Shown here: piece after piece, positions 28,369 through 38,294 of the stretch
Layout of the letters: the number at the start of each line of letters is the position of its first letter
Numbering within the stretch: the stretch's first letter is position 1
Notes under the pieces: model-generated
Told to the model about the DNA's origin: nothing
Database searches by the model: none
Seen by the model: the letters and a program-made list of their open reading frames with translations, nothing else
Translations under genes and position numbers: made by a program
Source of the DNA: Desulforamulus profundi
GTDB taxonomy: Bacteria; Bacillota_B; Desulfotomaculia; Desulfotomaculales; Desulfotomaculaceae
Direction of reading: 5' to 3'
DNA: 64,000 bases
Assembly: GCF_002607855.1 (NCBI RefSeq)
Contig: NZ_AWQQ01000091.1
Span: 73,921-137,920 of the forward strand

Positions 28369-29184
28369 CTACATGTGAACATCTTTGCCGCTCTCGGAGG
28401 CAATCTGTTCACGACGTTTGGTATAGTGGTACAGGACCGTCAATAAGGTACCCCAACCCACTGCGATAATCGGTGTCCACTTGAGGAAGTTGTGGGAGTA
28501 CTCCGGCAACGGTCTGGTACCCAGATTGCGACGGAAGCCAAAGGTTTCAAAGGGCACGTCGGAAATATACAGCCAGGAGGTACCACCGGCTTCTTTCTCA
28601 CCCATTACGTGTTTGATATAGTTCGGGTTGCTGTTGATCCGGCCCCAGGCCTCTTTGAGCAGTTCATCCCGCTCGCCGAACTTCAATGCTCCGGTAGGAC
28701 AGGTATCCACACAGGCCGGAGTTAAACCATAGCCAAGGCGGTCATACTTGCCGTTGGGATCAAAGCAGAACTGGCACTTTGCCACCAGCGGAAACACTTT
28801 ATCCCACTCGTATTTCGGAACATCAAAGGGACAAGCCAGCATGCAGTAGCGGCAGCCCACACAGAGGTGTGGATAGTAAACAACCGCACCGGTTTTGGCA
28901 TCCCTTTGCAGTGCCTTGGCAAAACAAGCCGAGGCGCAGGCCGGATGGTCGCAGTGCATACACTGGCGCTTGGCAGATCTTATTGTGTAGTCATTGTCTT
29001 TCTCTTTCTTAACAACTTCAATCCGGACGGTGGTATAGGTATAGCCGTCCATCTCCGGCGGGCTGGTAAGGCCGTCTTTAAACACCGGGTTGCTGGACGG
29101 CAGGTCGTTCCACTGTTTGCAGGCCACCTGGCATGCCTTGCAACCCATACATCTGGTTATATCAACTAATACACCTTTTGCCAC
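28369..29184 (-). CDS. fdhB: Formate dehydrogenase iron-sulfur subunit (FdhB/HybA-like)
   Basis: 271 aa with four [4Fe-4S] cysteine groups: CMGCKACQVACKQW, CMHCDHPACASAC, CVGCRYCMLACP, and CQFC...CVDTCPTGAL. A single membrane helix near the C-terminus (WTPIIAVGWGTLLTVLYHY) anchors it, as in HybA and FdnH. It has no own signal peptide, so it should be co-exported with the Tat-bearing catalytic subunit. Directly downstream of fdhA. Confidence 0.93.
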   Translation of the reverse strand: MAKGVLVDITRCMGCKACQVACKQWNDLPSSNPVFKDGLTSPPEMDGYTYTTVRIEVVKKEKDNDYTIRSAKRQCMHCDHPACASACFAKALQRDAKTGAVVYYPHLCVGCRYCMLACPFDVPKYEWDKVFPLVAKCQFCFDPNGKYDRLGYGLTPACVDTCPTGALKFGERDELLKEAWGRINSNPNYIKHVMGEKEAGGTSWLYISDVPFETFGFRRNLGTRPLPEYSHNFLKWTPIIAVGWGTLLTVLYHYTKRREQIASESGKDVHM

Positions 29185-29213
29185 TTTTTACACCCCCATT
29201 AGCACTGCTCTTA

Positions 29214-32200
29214 TTAATGTTTGCCGGCTTTCTTGATGTTGCACAAGAAGGCCTTGTACTCCGGAATATGGGTATTCGGGTCGCCTACACTGGGTGTCAG
29301 GTCGTTGGCAGTGGCACCGGTGGCAATACCTTGATAACCAAAGCACCAGGGCATACCAATTACTTCAATTTCCTTGCCATCCACTGTCATGGGCACACAG
29401 ACACCGGACACAGCAACTTTGCAGGTGATGGAACCACGAATGGTTTCAATCACCACATCATCACCGGTTTTAACACCGATTTTCTGGGCCAGTTTCGGCG
29501 AGATGTTGGCAAACATATGAGCAGAAATTTCTGCTAAGGTCGGGCAGTTACGGGTGACAGCGCCACTCTGGTAATGCTCGATTACCCTGTGAGTGGTACC
29601 TACATAGGGATACTGGGTAGTGGCGGTTTCAGCCACTTTACTGAAATCGCCTTTATATTTGGAGGCCAAAGGCATGTTTTGCTGCTTGGACAGGATATTT
29701 TGGATCGGGCTTTCAATTGGTTCATAATGCTCCGGCAAAGGTCCGTCCACGACACCCTTAACAGCAAACAGTCTTGCACGACCCTCTTCCAACATGAAAT
29801 ATGGAGTGGTTTTGTCCGGAGGAACAGGGGTCGGTTTGGCATTGGGATCTTTGGGATCCTTGGGCGGTTCGGCCGCCTTAAAGTCCGGTACATCCGCAGT
29901 GACCCATTTGCCTGCCGCAGCATCCCACTTCACAAGGGATTTATTCGGATTCCAGGGGTTGCCGGCAGGGTCTGCGGAGCAGCGGTTATAAACAATACGG
30001 CGGTTGGCCGGCCAGGCAAAGGCAAACTGCGGGAATAAGCCCAAGCCGGACTTGTCTTTGAGCAGTTTCCGCTTGGCAGCAACGGTGCCTGCCTCTTTAT
30101 CCATCGCCCAGTAACCGCTGTGAATCCAGCAGCCACAGGCTGTGGAACCATCGTCCTTAAGTTTGGCAAAGCCGGGCAGGACTTCTTTGGTGGCTACATC
30201 GTAACCGTTAATCTCAATGGCCACCTGTTCAATGTTGGGTTCATCTTCGCCCGGTATGTCATAGTTCCAGACCATGTTCAAAATGGGATCCGGGAACTTG
30301 CCACCGCTCTGGTATTCTTTCTTGACAGCCTTGAACATCCTGTCGGCAATCCAGAGGTCACTCTTGGCCTCGCCCGGCGGGTTAACAGCCTTGTAACGGA
30401 ACTGCAGCCAGCGACCGCTGTTAATGACGGTACCTTCTTTTTCATAGGACATGGCGGCGGGCAGCATGAATACTTCGGTCTTGATCTTGGCAGGATCAGC
30501 TTCGGGACGGTGCCAGAAAGCGGCAGTTTCAGTCTCGAACAGGTCCACTGCGATCAACCAATCCAAATTTTCCATGGCCTTGCGTCCCTGGAAGGAGGAG
30601 GGTCCGCCAACGGCGGGGTTTTGACCCCAGGCAATCATACCCTTAATCTTACCCTGGGACATTTGTTCAAAAATACCCATGTGGCTGCGGTTCTTGCCGT
30701 CATGCTTGGGCACCCAGTCAAAACGAAAATCGTTTTCTTTGGTGGCCTTGTCACCGTACCAGGCCTTTAACATGCTGATGAGGAATTTGCCCCGGTTGGA
30801 CCAGTAACTGGTCTTGGTACGTCCTTATCGAGATAATCCTGCAACTTGCTGTGCTTGCTGGCATAAATCATCGGGTTGTAACCGGGCAGCAGGTGGTTCA
30901 GCATGGCAAAGTCGGTGGAACCCTGCACGTTGGACTCACCGCGCTGGGCATTCAGACCACCGCCGGCAATACCAATGTTACCAAGCATCAACTGTAAAAC
31001 AGAGAGTGCCCGGCAGTTCTGGGAACCATAGGTATGCTGGGTGATACCCATGGCATAGATTACGTTACCGGCTTTATCCGGTCTGCCGGTGGAGCCATAT
31101 AAGTCGTAGACTTTTTTCAAATTTTCCTCGGAAGTACCGGTAATCCGGCTAACTGTCTTCAGGTCATAACGGCTTACGTGTTTCTTCAGGATTTGGAAAG
31201 CACAGTTAGGATCCTGTAATGTAGGATCCTTCTTAATTGCTTCTTCCCGGATGCCGTCCTTCACCGGGTCGCCGTCCATCTGGTACTGCCAGGTCTTGGT
31301 ATCGTAGGTCTTCTTACCGTCTTTTTCGGCAAGGCCTGAAAAGACACCGTCTTCAAATTTATATTCGGGATTTACTAAGAAGCTTGCGTTGGTGTAATTA
31401 ACTACATAATCTTTAAAGTAAAGATTGTTTTCAATTATATAGTTAATCATTCCGTTAATGAACGCCATGTCGGTACCGGGACGCAAACGTACGAAAAGAT
31501 CTGCCAGCCCTGCGGATTTGGTAAGTCTGGGATCCACAACAATCAGCTTGGCTCCCTTGTCCTTGGCCTTCATAACCCACTTCATGGACTGCGGGTGGTT
31601 TTCGGCCGAGTTGGAACCAATCATCAGGAAAACATTGGTGTTGATAAAATCAATAAAGTGGTTGGTCATTACACCCCGTCCGAAAGAAGCAGCCAGACCG
31701 GCTACTGTGGAGGAGTGTCAGAGGCGGGCGTGGTGCTCGATATTCAGGAGCCCCCACGATCTAAACATTTTGTGAAGCAGGTAGTTTTCTTCATTATCCA
31801 GGGATGCGCTGCCAAAGGTGGCAATGGCGGTGGTTCTGTTGACCGTTACACCCTTGTCATCTGTCTCTTCAAATGAAGCATCCCTTGTCTTCTTAATACG
31901 CTTGGCAATCTCAGAAAGGGCCCAATCCCAGCTCTTTTCTTCCCATTTGGTACTGCCGGGGGCCCTGTAAAGAGGTTTGGTTACCCGCAGTTTATTAATA
32001 ACGCGGTTCCCACCCTTTTCAATTGTGTTATAGGTATCGATAATGGCATTACCTTTGGAGCAGATGGATCCTTCATTGATCGGGTGATCGGGATCTCCTT
32101 CGCAGTAGACAATTTTGTTGTCGTTGTTGCTATACAGAATAATACCGCAGCCGCAGCCGCAGAAGGCACAGATGGTGAAGGTTTCCTTAACTTTTCTGAT

Positions 32201-32332
32201 TTTGGAGGGTAATTTCTCTCCGGTAATTTTTTCGTGGGACTCGGAAGCCAGAGCGGGGCTCGCCACTAAGGTCAGTCCCGCTGTCCCCAGTCCAAGATTT
32301 TTTAAAAAATCGCGCCTGCTTATTTTTCTCAT
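29214..32332 (-). CDS. fdhA: Tat-exported selenocysteine formate dehydrogenase catalytic subunit
   Basis: 1039 aa including Sec. Starts with a twin-arginine signal (SRRDFLKNLGLGTAGLTLVA). Next is the [4Fe-4S] motif CAFCGCGCGIILY, then the molybdopterin oxidoreductase domains. The in-frame TGA at 31718-31720 (EHHARL-U-HSSTVAGL) is the active-site Sec, with a SECIS hairpin right after. One base is missing near 30818 (LDKDVP-KTSYWSNRGK). The length matches FdnG/FdoG. It oxidises formate on the outer face of the membrane; bis-MGD is expected from the adjacent mobA. Confidence 0.94.
31688..31706 (-). promoter_or_regulatory. SECIS hairpin of the exported formate dehydrogenase
   Basis: Stem AGTAGCC/GGCTGCT with apical loop GGTCT, at the same distance from TGA as in the first enzyme. 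Same loop, compensated stem changes. Confidence 0.85.
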
Positions 32333-32381
32333 GTAACCTTTAACCCCCTCGGTTTAACCGGGATTCTTTAGTATGGGTTGA

Positions 32382-32603
32382 CTATTTGTCTGATTCTTCT
32401 TTAGCCTGAGCTTTTTCTTTATCTTTTTCTTTTTTCTCTTCCTGCTCAAAGCTGGCCGATGTGGCCCTTCTGAATTCGCTTACAGTCTTGCCCATGGCTT
32501 TACCCACTTCAGGCAGCTTACCGGGTCCGAAGATAATCAGGACCACAATTAAGATAAGAATGAGGTGAGTTGGTTGAAAAAGTCCCTCGAAGAAGATGTT
32601 CAC
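32382..32603 (-). CDS. tatA: TatA/TatB-family translocase subunit
   Basis: 73 aa from GTG 32603 ([20 protein letters not shown]), with GGAAAGG close upstream; the frame is open further but poorly started. One N-terminal membrane helix, the [20 protein letters not shown] hinge and amphipathic helix, and a long Lys/Glu-rich tail. First gene of the operon; with tatC at its end this makes a self-contained minimal Tat system for the formate dehydrogenase (and possibly the hydrogenase). Confidence 0.92.
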   Translation of the reverse strand: MNIFFEGLFQPTHLILILIVVLIIFGPGKLPEVGKAMGKTVSEFRRATSASFEQEEKKEKDKEKAQAKEESDK

Positions 32604-32933
32604 TCCCCTTTCCAATGGTTGTATTTTGGGCATAGACAAGGTAACAACCCCTGTCAGACGCCACCCCATATTAAATTATGCCTGTATCCATTATGCCAAC
32701 AATCAAGGTGCTTGGCAACATGAATATAAATTACTGTCTGAAAATTTAATAAACTTGTAAGTTATTGGGTATCCAGTGAACAATCTCCTGTCAGGAAAGC
32801 CCTCTACTTAACAGACCCTCCTTTCCAAAATATGATTATACAAGTATAATAATAACATATTTTTCGAACAATTTAAAAATACTGGTTTATCTACGGACAG
32901 GTGCATGCGTTAAATTTTTAACATTTGTTAAGG

Positions 32934-32963
32934 TTGTTCTTCTATTATCTTAATCTTTATACT
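32934..32963 (+). promoter_or_regulatory. Probable mobA promoter
   Basis: TTGTTC (32934) and TATACT (32958) with an 18-base spacer. The 446-base divergent region 32604-33049 otherwise is A/T-rich and shows no clear riboswitch. Confidence 0.35.
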
Positions 32964-33049
32964 ATTGTAGATTTTTTTACGAATAAAATTTTTAGTTAAT
33001 TGTTTCTTTATTAAACTTACAAATAATATTTAGAAAGATGTGGTAATCA

Positions 33050-33642
33050 TTGGACAACAAAAGCCCCTTCTCTGCAATAATCCTGGCAGGTGGCAGCAGC
33101 AGTCGTATGAAAACGAACAAAGCGATGCTTGAAATAAGCGGTAAGACCATCATACAGATTATTATTGACCGTCTGGTTTCTCATTTTAAAGAAATGCTAA
33201 TTATCAGCAATCAACCCGAACAGTATTCTCATTTCGGCCTGCCCATTTATGGTGATATTTTTCTCAATCAGGGGCCCCTGGCAGGGATTCACAGCGGACT
33301 TACACACATCTCCTCCCGTGGGGCTTTTTTTGTGGCCTGTGACATGCCCTTCGTCAACCTCGGTTTGGCCAGGGAACTGACGGCCAACCTGGATGCTTAT
33401 CAAGCTGTGGTGCCCCGGCTGGGCCACTATTTACAGCCTCTCCACGCCGCCTACCGAAAAGATTGCCTGCCTGCGGTGGAAGATGCTTTGCAAAGGGAAC
33501 GGCCGAAAATCATGTCTTTCTATGAACGGGTTAACATAAGTTATTTTGATTTTGACAAACACCCGCAATACCATTGGGATAAAGTTTTTTTAATGTTAAT
33601 ACGCCGGAGGATTACGAACAGGCTCTAAAGATGAAGATGTAA
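33050..33642 (+). CDS. mobA: Molybdenum cofactor guanylyltransferase MobA
   Basis: 197 aa. It starts at TTG 33050. AIILAGGSSSRMKTNKAML is the nucleotide-binding GG-x-SSRMG-x-K loop and GPLAGIHSGL and ACDMPFVN are the other family motifs. As written the frame ends VFLMLIRRR; adding one T to the seven-T run near 33590 restores the typical tail FFNVNTPEDYEQALKMKM to 33642. It makes bis-MGD, required by both formate dehydrogenases next door. Divergent from tatA. Confidence 0.92.
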
Positions 33643-33652
33643 AACTCTTGAA

Positions 33653-33685
33653 AAGTTCTGCAGCCGAATTGTGCAGGACTTTTTT
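33653..33685 (+). terminator. mobA terminator
   Basis: AAGTTCTGCA/TGCAGGACTT stem (one mismatch) followed by TTTTTGTTTTG. Confidence 0.75.
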
Positions 33686-33821
33686 GTTTTGAATCTAAAA
33701 ACTTTTTCTTTTGTTTGTTCGTATTTTGCCTTTTAGTCCGCGGCAATACCAGATTTTTATTTCTCCCGCCCTTTCCTGCCGTTTTCCGGTTTGCGCGCGG
33801 GTTCCGGTGTAGCCTGCCGCA

Positions 33822-35288
33822 TCACATCTTGGGGGCGGAGGATAGCCGGTCGGTATTCCTGACAGATACCGGCGGGCGGACCAGTACCGCCAACATTTCC
33901 TTGGCGTTGAAGGGGATTAACGGCCACATATAAGGAATACCCATGGATTTGGTGCGAACCAAATAAGCCAGCACCAGCAGGGTTGCAATGATCAAACCAG
34001 GCAGCCGGAAGGCAGCGGTAGTCAGTAAAAGGAACAACCGGACAATTCTGACAGCCCAGCTCATCTCATAACTGGGAATCATAAAGGATGCTACGGCGGC
34101 AATGGCGGTATACATAATCACCTCCGCATTGAACAGGCCTACCGTAATGGCTACGTCGCCGATTAAAATAGCCGCGATAATACCGGTGGAAGTGGCCAGC
34201 GGGGACGGGGTATGTATCGTGGCCAACCGGATCATGTCGATGGCCAGTTCGGCCAACAGGAACTGCACGATGAGAGGAACTCTCCCCGTTTCATTGGGAC
34301 CGATAAACCTTAGGGCCGGCGGAAGCAGTTCCGGCTGTACCGCAAACAGGAACCACAGGGGCAGCAAGAACAGAGATATCAGGATACCAATATATCTGAC
34401 CCACCGAATGTATACCCCAACCGGCGGACCCTGCCGGTATTCCTCCGCGGCCTGCAGGTGATCCCATAACGTACAGGGTGTAATGATGATGCTGGGGGAA
34501 GTGTCCACCATCACCAGAATTCGCCCTTCCAGCAGGTGCGAAACAGCCACATCCGGGCGCTCGGTAAAGCGGACCTTGGGAAACAGGTGCCCGTATTTGC
34601 CCGGTTCAATCAGCTCCTCAATGGCCTTTTCCGCCATGGGAATGCCGTCAATCTTTACCTTTTGCAGTTTTTCTTTGACTCTTTTCACCAGTTCCGGGTT
34701 GGCAATATCTTCAATGTAAGATATACAAACATCTGTTTTAGAACGGGTTCCTACCTGCATTATTTCGTTGCGCAGCCGGGGGTCCCTTAACCGTCGCCTG
34801 ATCAGAAGCGTGTTTATCAACACGGTTTCCACGAACCCGTCCCTGGGTCCTCGCACAACTTTTTCCAAATCCGGCTCCTGGGGTGCACGGGAAGGATACA
34901 CCCGCAAATCAATGATTAACGCCTGCTCCTCCCCTTCGATCAGCAACGCCAGAGGACCGCTCAATACCTGGTCAATGACCTTTTCCAGGTCATCAACCAC
35001 CTCCGCCTGGATATGATTGATGTGCTCGTTGAACAGCTTCTTCAAGCTGTTGGGACTCACTTCACCCCTTTTTAGCTCATCCAAATTGCGTAAAATCAGT
35101 GCCATTACTTCATCTTTTACAAACCCGTTGACAAAGTAAATAGCAATTTCTTTACCGGCAACGTTAAAGCGCCTTAATACGATGTCAAAACTTTTGCCAT
35201 AGCCCAGGGTACTGTTTAAGTAAGCAATGTTTCTCTCCAGGTTGGCAGATACCTTTGGAGCTTCTTTCTCTACTGTTGCTGTTCCCAC
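33822..35288 (-). CDS. spoVAF: Stage V sporulation protein AF (GerA-family membrane protein)
   Basis: 488 aa. Hydrophilic N-terminal half with the GerA/SpoVAF signature (NSTLGYGKSFDIVLRRF; RRRLRDPRLRNEI), then about five membrane segments (GILISLFLLPLWFLFAV, LATSTGIIAAILIGDVAITVGL). SpoVAF joins the SpoVA channel in the spore inner membrane, which carries Ca-DPA. Last gene of the spoVA operon; its start overlaps the end of spoVAEA. Confidence 0.95.
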   Translation of the reverse strand: MGTATVEKEAPKVSANLERNIAYLNSTLGYGKSFDIVLRRFNVAGKEIAIYFVNGFVKDEVMALILRNLDELKRGEVSPNSLKKLFNEHINHIQAEVVDDLEKVIDQVLSGPLALLIEGEEQALIIDLRVYPSRAPQEPDLEKVVRGPRDGFVETVLINTLLIRRRLRDPRLRNEIMQVGTRSKTDVCISYIEDIANPELVKRVKEKLQKVKIDGIPMAEKAIEELIEPGKYGHLFPKVRFTERPDVAVSHLLEGRILVMVDTSPSIIITPCTLWDHLQAAEEYRQGPPVGVYIRWVRYIGILISLFLLPLWFLFAVQPELLPPALRFIGPNETGRVPLIVQFLLAELAIDMIRLATIHTPSPLATSTGIIAAILIGDVAITVGLFNAEVIMYTAIAAVASFMIPSYEMSWAVRIVRLFLLLTTAAFRLPGLIIATLLVLAYLVRTKSMGIPYMWPLIPFNAKEMLAVLVRPPVSVRNTDRLSSAPKM

Positions 35289-35845
35289 CGAAAACCACTC
35301 CTTTCTATGATTGCCTGCAAAGCCTGGGTGGTTACAGGGGCCCCGTAATGATAATCATCCGCCCCGTTCATCTTGCCGATGTCTCCGATGCCCACCACCG
35401 GAACCTCTAGGTCGTTAATAATCTCCACCGTATCCCCCCGGAGTTCATGGCTCCTGGTTGTTTTGCCGTCCTTATTCACCGGTCTTTTCACAATGGCACC
35501 GGCATCGGTTACCGACAGGTCCACCCTGGCCCCGTCCATGCAGTTTGTATTTGACGCCACAGCCAGTACTCCCAGGATATTGATGTCCGGGCTGTTGTAA
35601 ACCTCCAGCATGGCCCTTTCGCCCTTGCCCTGGCCTGCCGATCCTTTGTCATCAAACATCACGATGACTGGGTCATGGGCTGCGGCCTTGATTAACTCCA
35701 CCAATTGCTGACCGTTCATGCGGGACGGGTTCGCCGCTGACATGGAGATGCACCTGGCTCCGATGTTTCTGGCGGCCACCTCCAGGGTCCGGCGGGCGAT
35801 CTGGTCCCCGTCCGTTACAATAATAACGTTTCTTTTTTGGGTCAT
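35270..35845 (-). CDS. spoVAEA: Stage V sporulation protein AEA
   Basis: 191 aa, soluble. NVIIVTDGDQIARRTLEVAARNIGARCIS is the conserved start (shown in the frame at residues 6-34); VMFDDKGSAGQGKGERAML, ASNTNCMDGARVDLSV and GIGDIGKMNGADD are further family stretches. Overlaps spoVAF by 19 bases and follows spoVAEB by 8 bases. Confidence 0.92.
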   Translation of the reverse strand: MTQKRNVIIVTDGDQIARRTLEVAARNIGARCISMSAANPSRMNGQQLVELIKAAAHDPVIVMFDDKGSAGQGKGERAMLEVYNSPDINILGVLAVASNTNCMDGARVDLSVTDAGAIVKRPVNKDGKTTRSHELRGDTVEIINDLEVPVVGIGDIGKMNGADDYHYGAPVTTQALQAIIERSGFRWEQQQ

Positions 35846-35853
35846 CTAACCAC

Positions 35854-36207
35854 CTACCCCTTTGGTTTAAATGCCAGGGCCGCCAGGTAACCAAATACCA
35901 CCGCCGCTGTAATGCCGCCGGCTGCAGCACTTAATGCTCCCTTGAAGACCCCTAAAATGCCGGCTCTGCGGGCTTCTTCGATGGCGCCCTGGGCCAGCAG
36001 GTGACCAAAACCGGTCAGGGGCACAGTGGCTCCGGCGCCGGCAAAGTCCACCAGGGGCTGGTAATAGCCCAGGGAACTGATCACGACCCCGGCGGTGACA
36101 AAACCAACCAGGATATGCCCGGGGGTGATTTTATGGCTGGTTAAATCCATAAGAAGCTGCCCGATTAAACAGATGGTCCCCCCTACCAGGAAGGCCTTCA
36201 ACAGCAT
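35854..36207 (-). CDS. spoVAEB: Stage V sporulation protein AEB
   Basis: 117 aa, three to four membrane segments. LLKAFLVGGTICLIGQLLMD and the central GAGATVPLTGFGHLLAQGA are shared with SpoVAC, its paralogue in the operon. It forms part of the membrane channel for dipicolinic acid. Between spoVAD and spoVAEA. Confidence 0.93.
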   Translation of the reverse strand: MLLKAFLVGGTICLIGQLLMDLTSHKITPGHILVGFVTAGVVISSLGYYQPLVDFAGAGATVPLTGFGHLLAQGAIEEARRAGILGVFKGALSAAAGGITAAVVFGYLAALAFKPKG

Positions 36208-36219
36208 CCTTTCCCCTCC

Positions 36220-37224
36220 TTAGCCTGCTTCCATGGCAACAGCATGTCCAATGCCGGGAATGGACTCCCCTTGCTGGCAGCTGCAGGGAGACAGCAGCGC
36301 TCCTGTGCCGACGCCCAGAAACCTTTTGATCCTTCCCTGATTGATTTGATCCAGTATATGACCGCAGGTGACCACCGCCGAGCAGCCACAGCCACTGCCC
36401 CCGGCATGGGTGTCCTGGCTTTCATCAAAGATCAACACTCCGCAGTCGGTGTAACGGTCGGAAAGGGCCGGCGCCTGCTGCTCAGTTAGCTTAATCACCA
36501 ACTGCCGGCCGTATTTTCCCAGGTCCCCGGTGGCAATCAGGTCATAATCCCCGGGGGATCTACCCGTATCCCTGAAATGCTGCAGTAGGGTGTCTGCGGC
36601 AGCAGGGGCCATGGCTGCCCCCATATCACTGGCGTCGCCTTCACCAAAGTCAACGACCCTGCCAACGGTGGCATGGGTGATTCTCGTCCCCTGGCCCTCC
36701 GATCCCAGTACAATGGCGCCGGAGCCGGTTACAGTCCATTGTGCCGACATGGCTCTTTGAACCCCCTGTTCGGTAGGGAACCGAAACTGCCTTTCAGCTG
36801 TGGCATAGTGACTGGAGGCTCCCACCAGAACATACCGGGCAAATCCCCCGTCAATCAACATGCTGCCCAGGGCCAGCCCTTCGTACATGGTGGAACACGC
36901 CCCGTAAAGACCGATAAAGGGAATGGCCAGGCTCCTGGCAGTAAAATTGGCGGCGATGATTTGATTGGTCAGGTCACCGGCCAGCATAAAATCAATATCA
37001 CCGGTTTTAAGATTTGCTTTTTCCAGGGCCAGTTCCATGGTTTCCTGAAAGATCCTTTGTTCAGCCTTTTCCCAGGTCTTTTCGCCGTAGTATATGTCCT
37101 CCAGGACTTTATCAAAAGAGTCTTTCAGCGGACCCTTGCCTTCCTTGGGCCCCGCTATACAGGCGGCAGCGATAATAACCGGGGGGTTGGTAAAAGCAAT
37201 GGTCTGCTGTCCGATTTTTTTCAC
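36220..37224 (-). CDS. spoVAD: Stage V sporulation protein AD
   Basis: 334 aa from GTG 37224 (VKKIGQQTIAFTNPPVIIAA). SpoVAD has a thiolase/KAS III-like fold without catalysis and binds dipicolinic acid. Typical are GPKEGKGPLKDSFDKVLEDI, GLYGACSTMYEGLALGSMLI and a C-terminal DESQDTHAGGSGCGCSAVV. As read, the frame runs back into spoVAC because of a frame break there, giving an artificial 495-aa fusion; the true start should be near 37224, though no strong ribosome site is visible. Confidence 0.9.
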   Translation of the reverse strand: MKKIGQQTIAFTNPPVIIAAACIAGPKEGKGPLKDSFDKVLEDIYYGEKTWEKAEQRIFQETMELALEKANLKTGDIDFMLAGDLTNQIIAANFTARSLAIPFIGLYGACSTMYEGLALGSMLIDGGFARYVLVGASSHYATAERQFRFPTEQGVQRAMSAQWTVTGSGAIVLGSEGQGTRITHATVGRVVDFGEGDASDMGAAMAPAAADTLLQHFRDTGRSPGDYDLIATGDLGKYGRQLVIKLTEQQAPALSDRYTDCGVLIFDESQDTHAGGSGCGCSAVVTCGHILDQINQGRIKRFLGVGTGALLSPCSCQQGESIPGIGHAVAMEAG

Positions 37225-37250
37225 TGCTTTGATGCCTGAAACCCCCTTTG

Positions 37251-37707
37251 TTAACGTGAAATGATATAGGCAACCAGTCCCGCCAACCAGGCAGAGACAA
37301 TACCAAAGACCAGCACCGGACCGGCGATGGTAAATAACCGGCTCCCACCCCGAAGACCATTCCTTCACTGCGAAACTCCATGGCCGGCGCAACCATCGAG
37401 TTGGCGAATCCCGTGATAGGAACAATGGTACCCGCCCCGGCGTATTTGGCGATTTCATCATAAATGCCCAACCCCGTAAAAAAGCTGCCAGAAAAACCAG
37501 AACAGCAGAGGTGGCCAACCCGGCGTCCTGAGTTGCCAATCCCTGGACCTTAAAATAATTTGTTAAAAGCTGCCCGGCGGCACAGATGGCTCCACCCACC
37601 AGAAAGGCCATAATGCCGTTTTTCAACACCGTGGGTTTGGGCTTTACTTGTTGGACCAGTTTTTTATATTCCTTTTTCTGCCGCTCGAAAGGATCGGGGG
37701 ATTTCAT
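37251..37707 (-). CDS. spoVAC: Stage V sporulation protein AC
   Basis: 152 aa after repairing two one-base deletions, in the six-T run near 37482 (AAFFTGLGIYDEIAK) and near 37335 (GVGARLFTIAG). Four membrane segments, with GTIVPITGFANSMVAPAMEF matching SpoVAEB. It is the mechanosensitive-like channel subunit of SpoVA. ATG 37707 has no clear ribosome site; ATGACTGAAAA at 37718 would be in frame if one A is missing, and has GGTGGTG upstream. First gene of the operon. Confidence 0.88.
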
Positions 37708-37791
37708 TTTTCAGTCATTCCACACCACCTTTTAATAGTTTTTAGGGGCACCTGTGCCGGTGTCCCTGGTTTTAAATTACAAACCTAACGG

Positions 37792-37820
37792 TATTATGTG
37801 TCTTATGCCGGGATTTATGC
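37792..37820 (-). promoter_or_regulatory. Sigma-F/Sigma-G-type promoter of the spoVA operon
   Basis: On the minus strand GCATA (37816-37820), 17 bases, then CATAATA (37792-37798), close to the forespore consensus GHATR-N17/18-CATWHTA. It is about 75 bases before spoVAC. Confidence 0.65.
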
Positions 37821-37865
37821 TTTAGGCCTGTGAATTCAACCAGAGTCTATTAACCAAACTAAAAG

Positions 37866-37887
37866 GCCCTTAAGAATCCCTAAGGGC
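37866..37887 (-). terminator. Hairpin upstream of the spoVA promoter
   Basis: GCCCTTA/TAAGGGC stem followed by CTTTTAG on the minus strand. It would end whatever transcript once carried the maoC/fabG relics. Confidence 0.6.
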
Positions 37888-37926
37888 TTCTCAAGGGTCT
37901 TTCAATGATGGGCTTAATAATCGTTG

Positions 37927-38075
37927 TTACATGAGCTTCTTCATAACCGTCGCCTGGCCGTCCAGCACAACCACACCGTCCTGCCGGGTTGAAATCACCG
38001 GTCACACCGGCACATCGTATTCGGAAATGGTTTGGATAGGGAAGCCTGGTCACCCACTTGAATGTCAGAGAACTT
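37927..38075 (-). pseudogene. MaoC-like enoyl-CoA hydratase remnant
   Basis: Reading minus: KFSDIQVGDQASLSKTISEYDV gives the start of a MaoC/PhaJ-type (R)-specific enoyl-CoA hydratase, and after a gap of the whole hot-dog core comes QDGVVVLDGQATVMKKLM, the usual C-terminus, with stop at 37927. Frames differ between the pieces. About 80 residues are missing. Confidence 0.6.
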
Positions 38076-38175
38076 AATATCGGGGTGTTTTTTCCTTCAT
38101 CAGATCCAGGATCTTTTCAGGCACTTTGGCGGTCATATCGGTGACAATGAATCCGGGGGCCACGGCATTGACATA
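38076..38175 (-). pseudogene. FabG-like short-chain dehydrogenase C-terminal remnant
   Basis: Minus strand reads VNAVAPGFIVTDMTAKVPEK then ILDLMKEKTPR: the NAVAPGFIxTDMT motif of 3-oxoacyl-[ACP] reductases. Everything upstream is lost. Directly followed by the MaoC relic, so a fabG-maoC pair, as in PHA/butanoate-type operons, once stood here. Confidence 0.65.
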
Positions 38176-38294
38176 GAAACAAATTTTGGTATTCTACTTT
38201 ACCAGAACAGATTGGGCCATTATTCGACCGATAAGCCTTTTAATTATCGTTTTTGTCGAACTCTGAAAGTCTATGTATACTTCCGGAAACAAAA

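Noticed and set aside
36220..37707. Single 495-aa SpoVAC-SpoVAD fusion protein
   Set aside because: The middle is out of frame; SpoVAC continues in the other two frames through family-typical residues. The fusion is produced by two missing bases.
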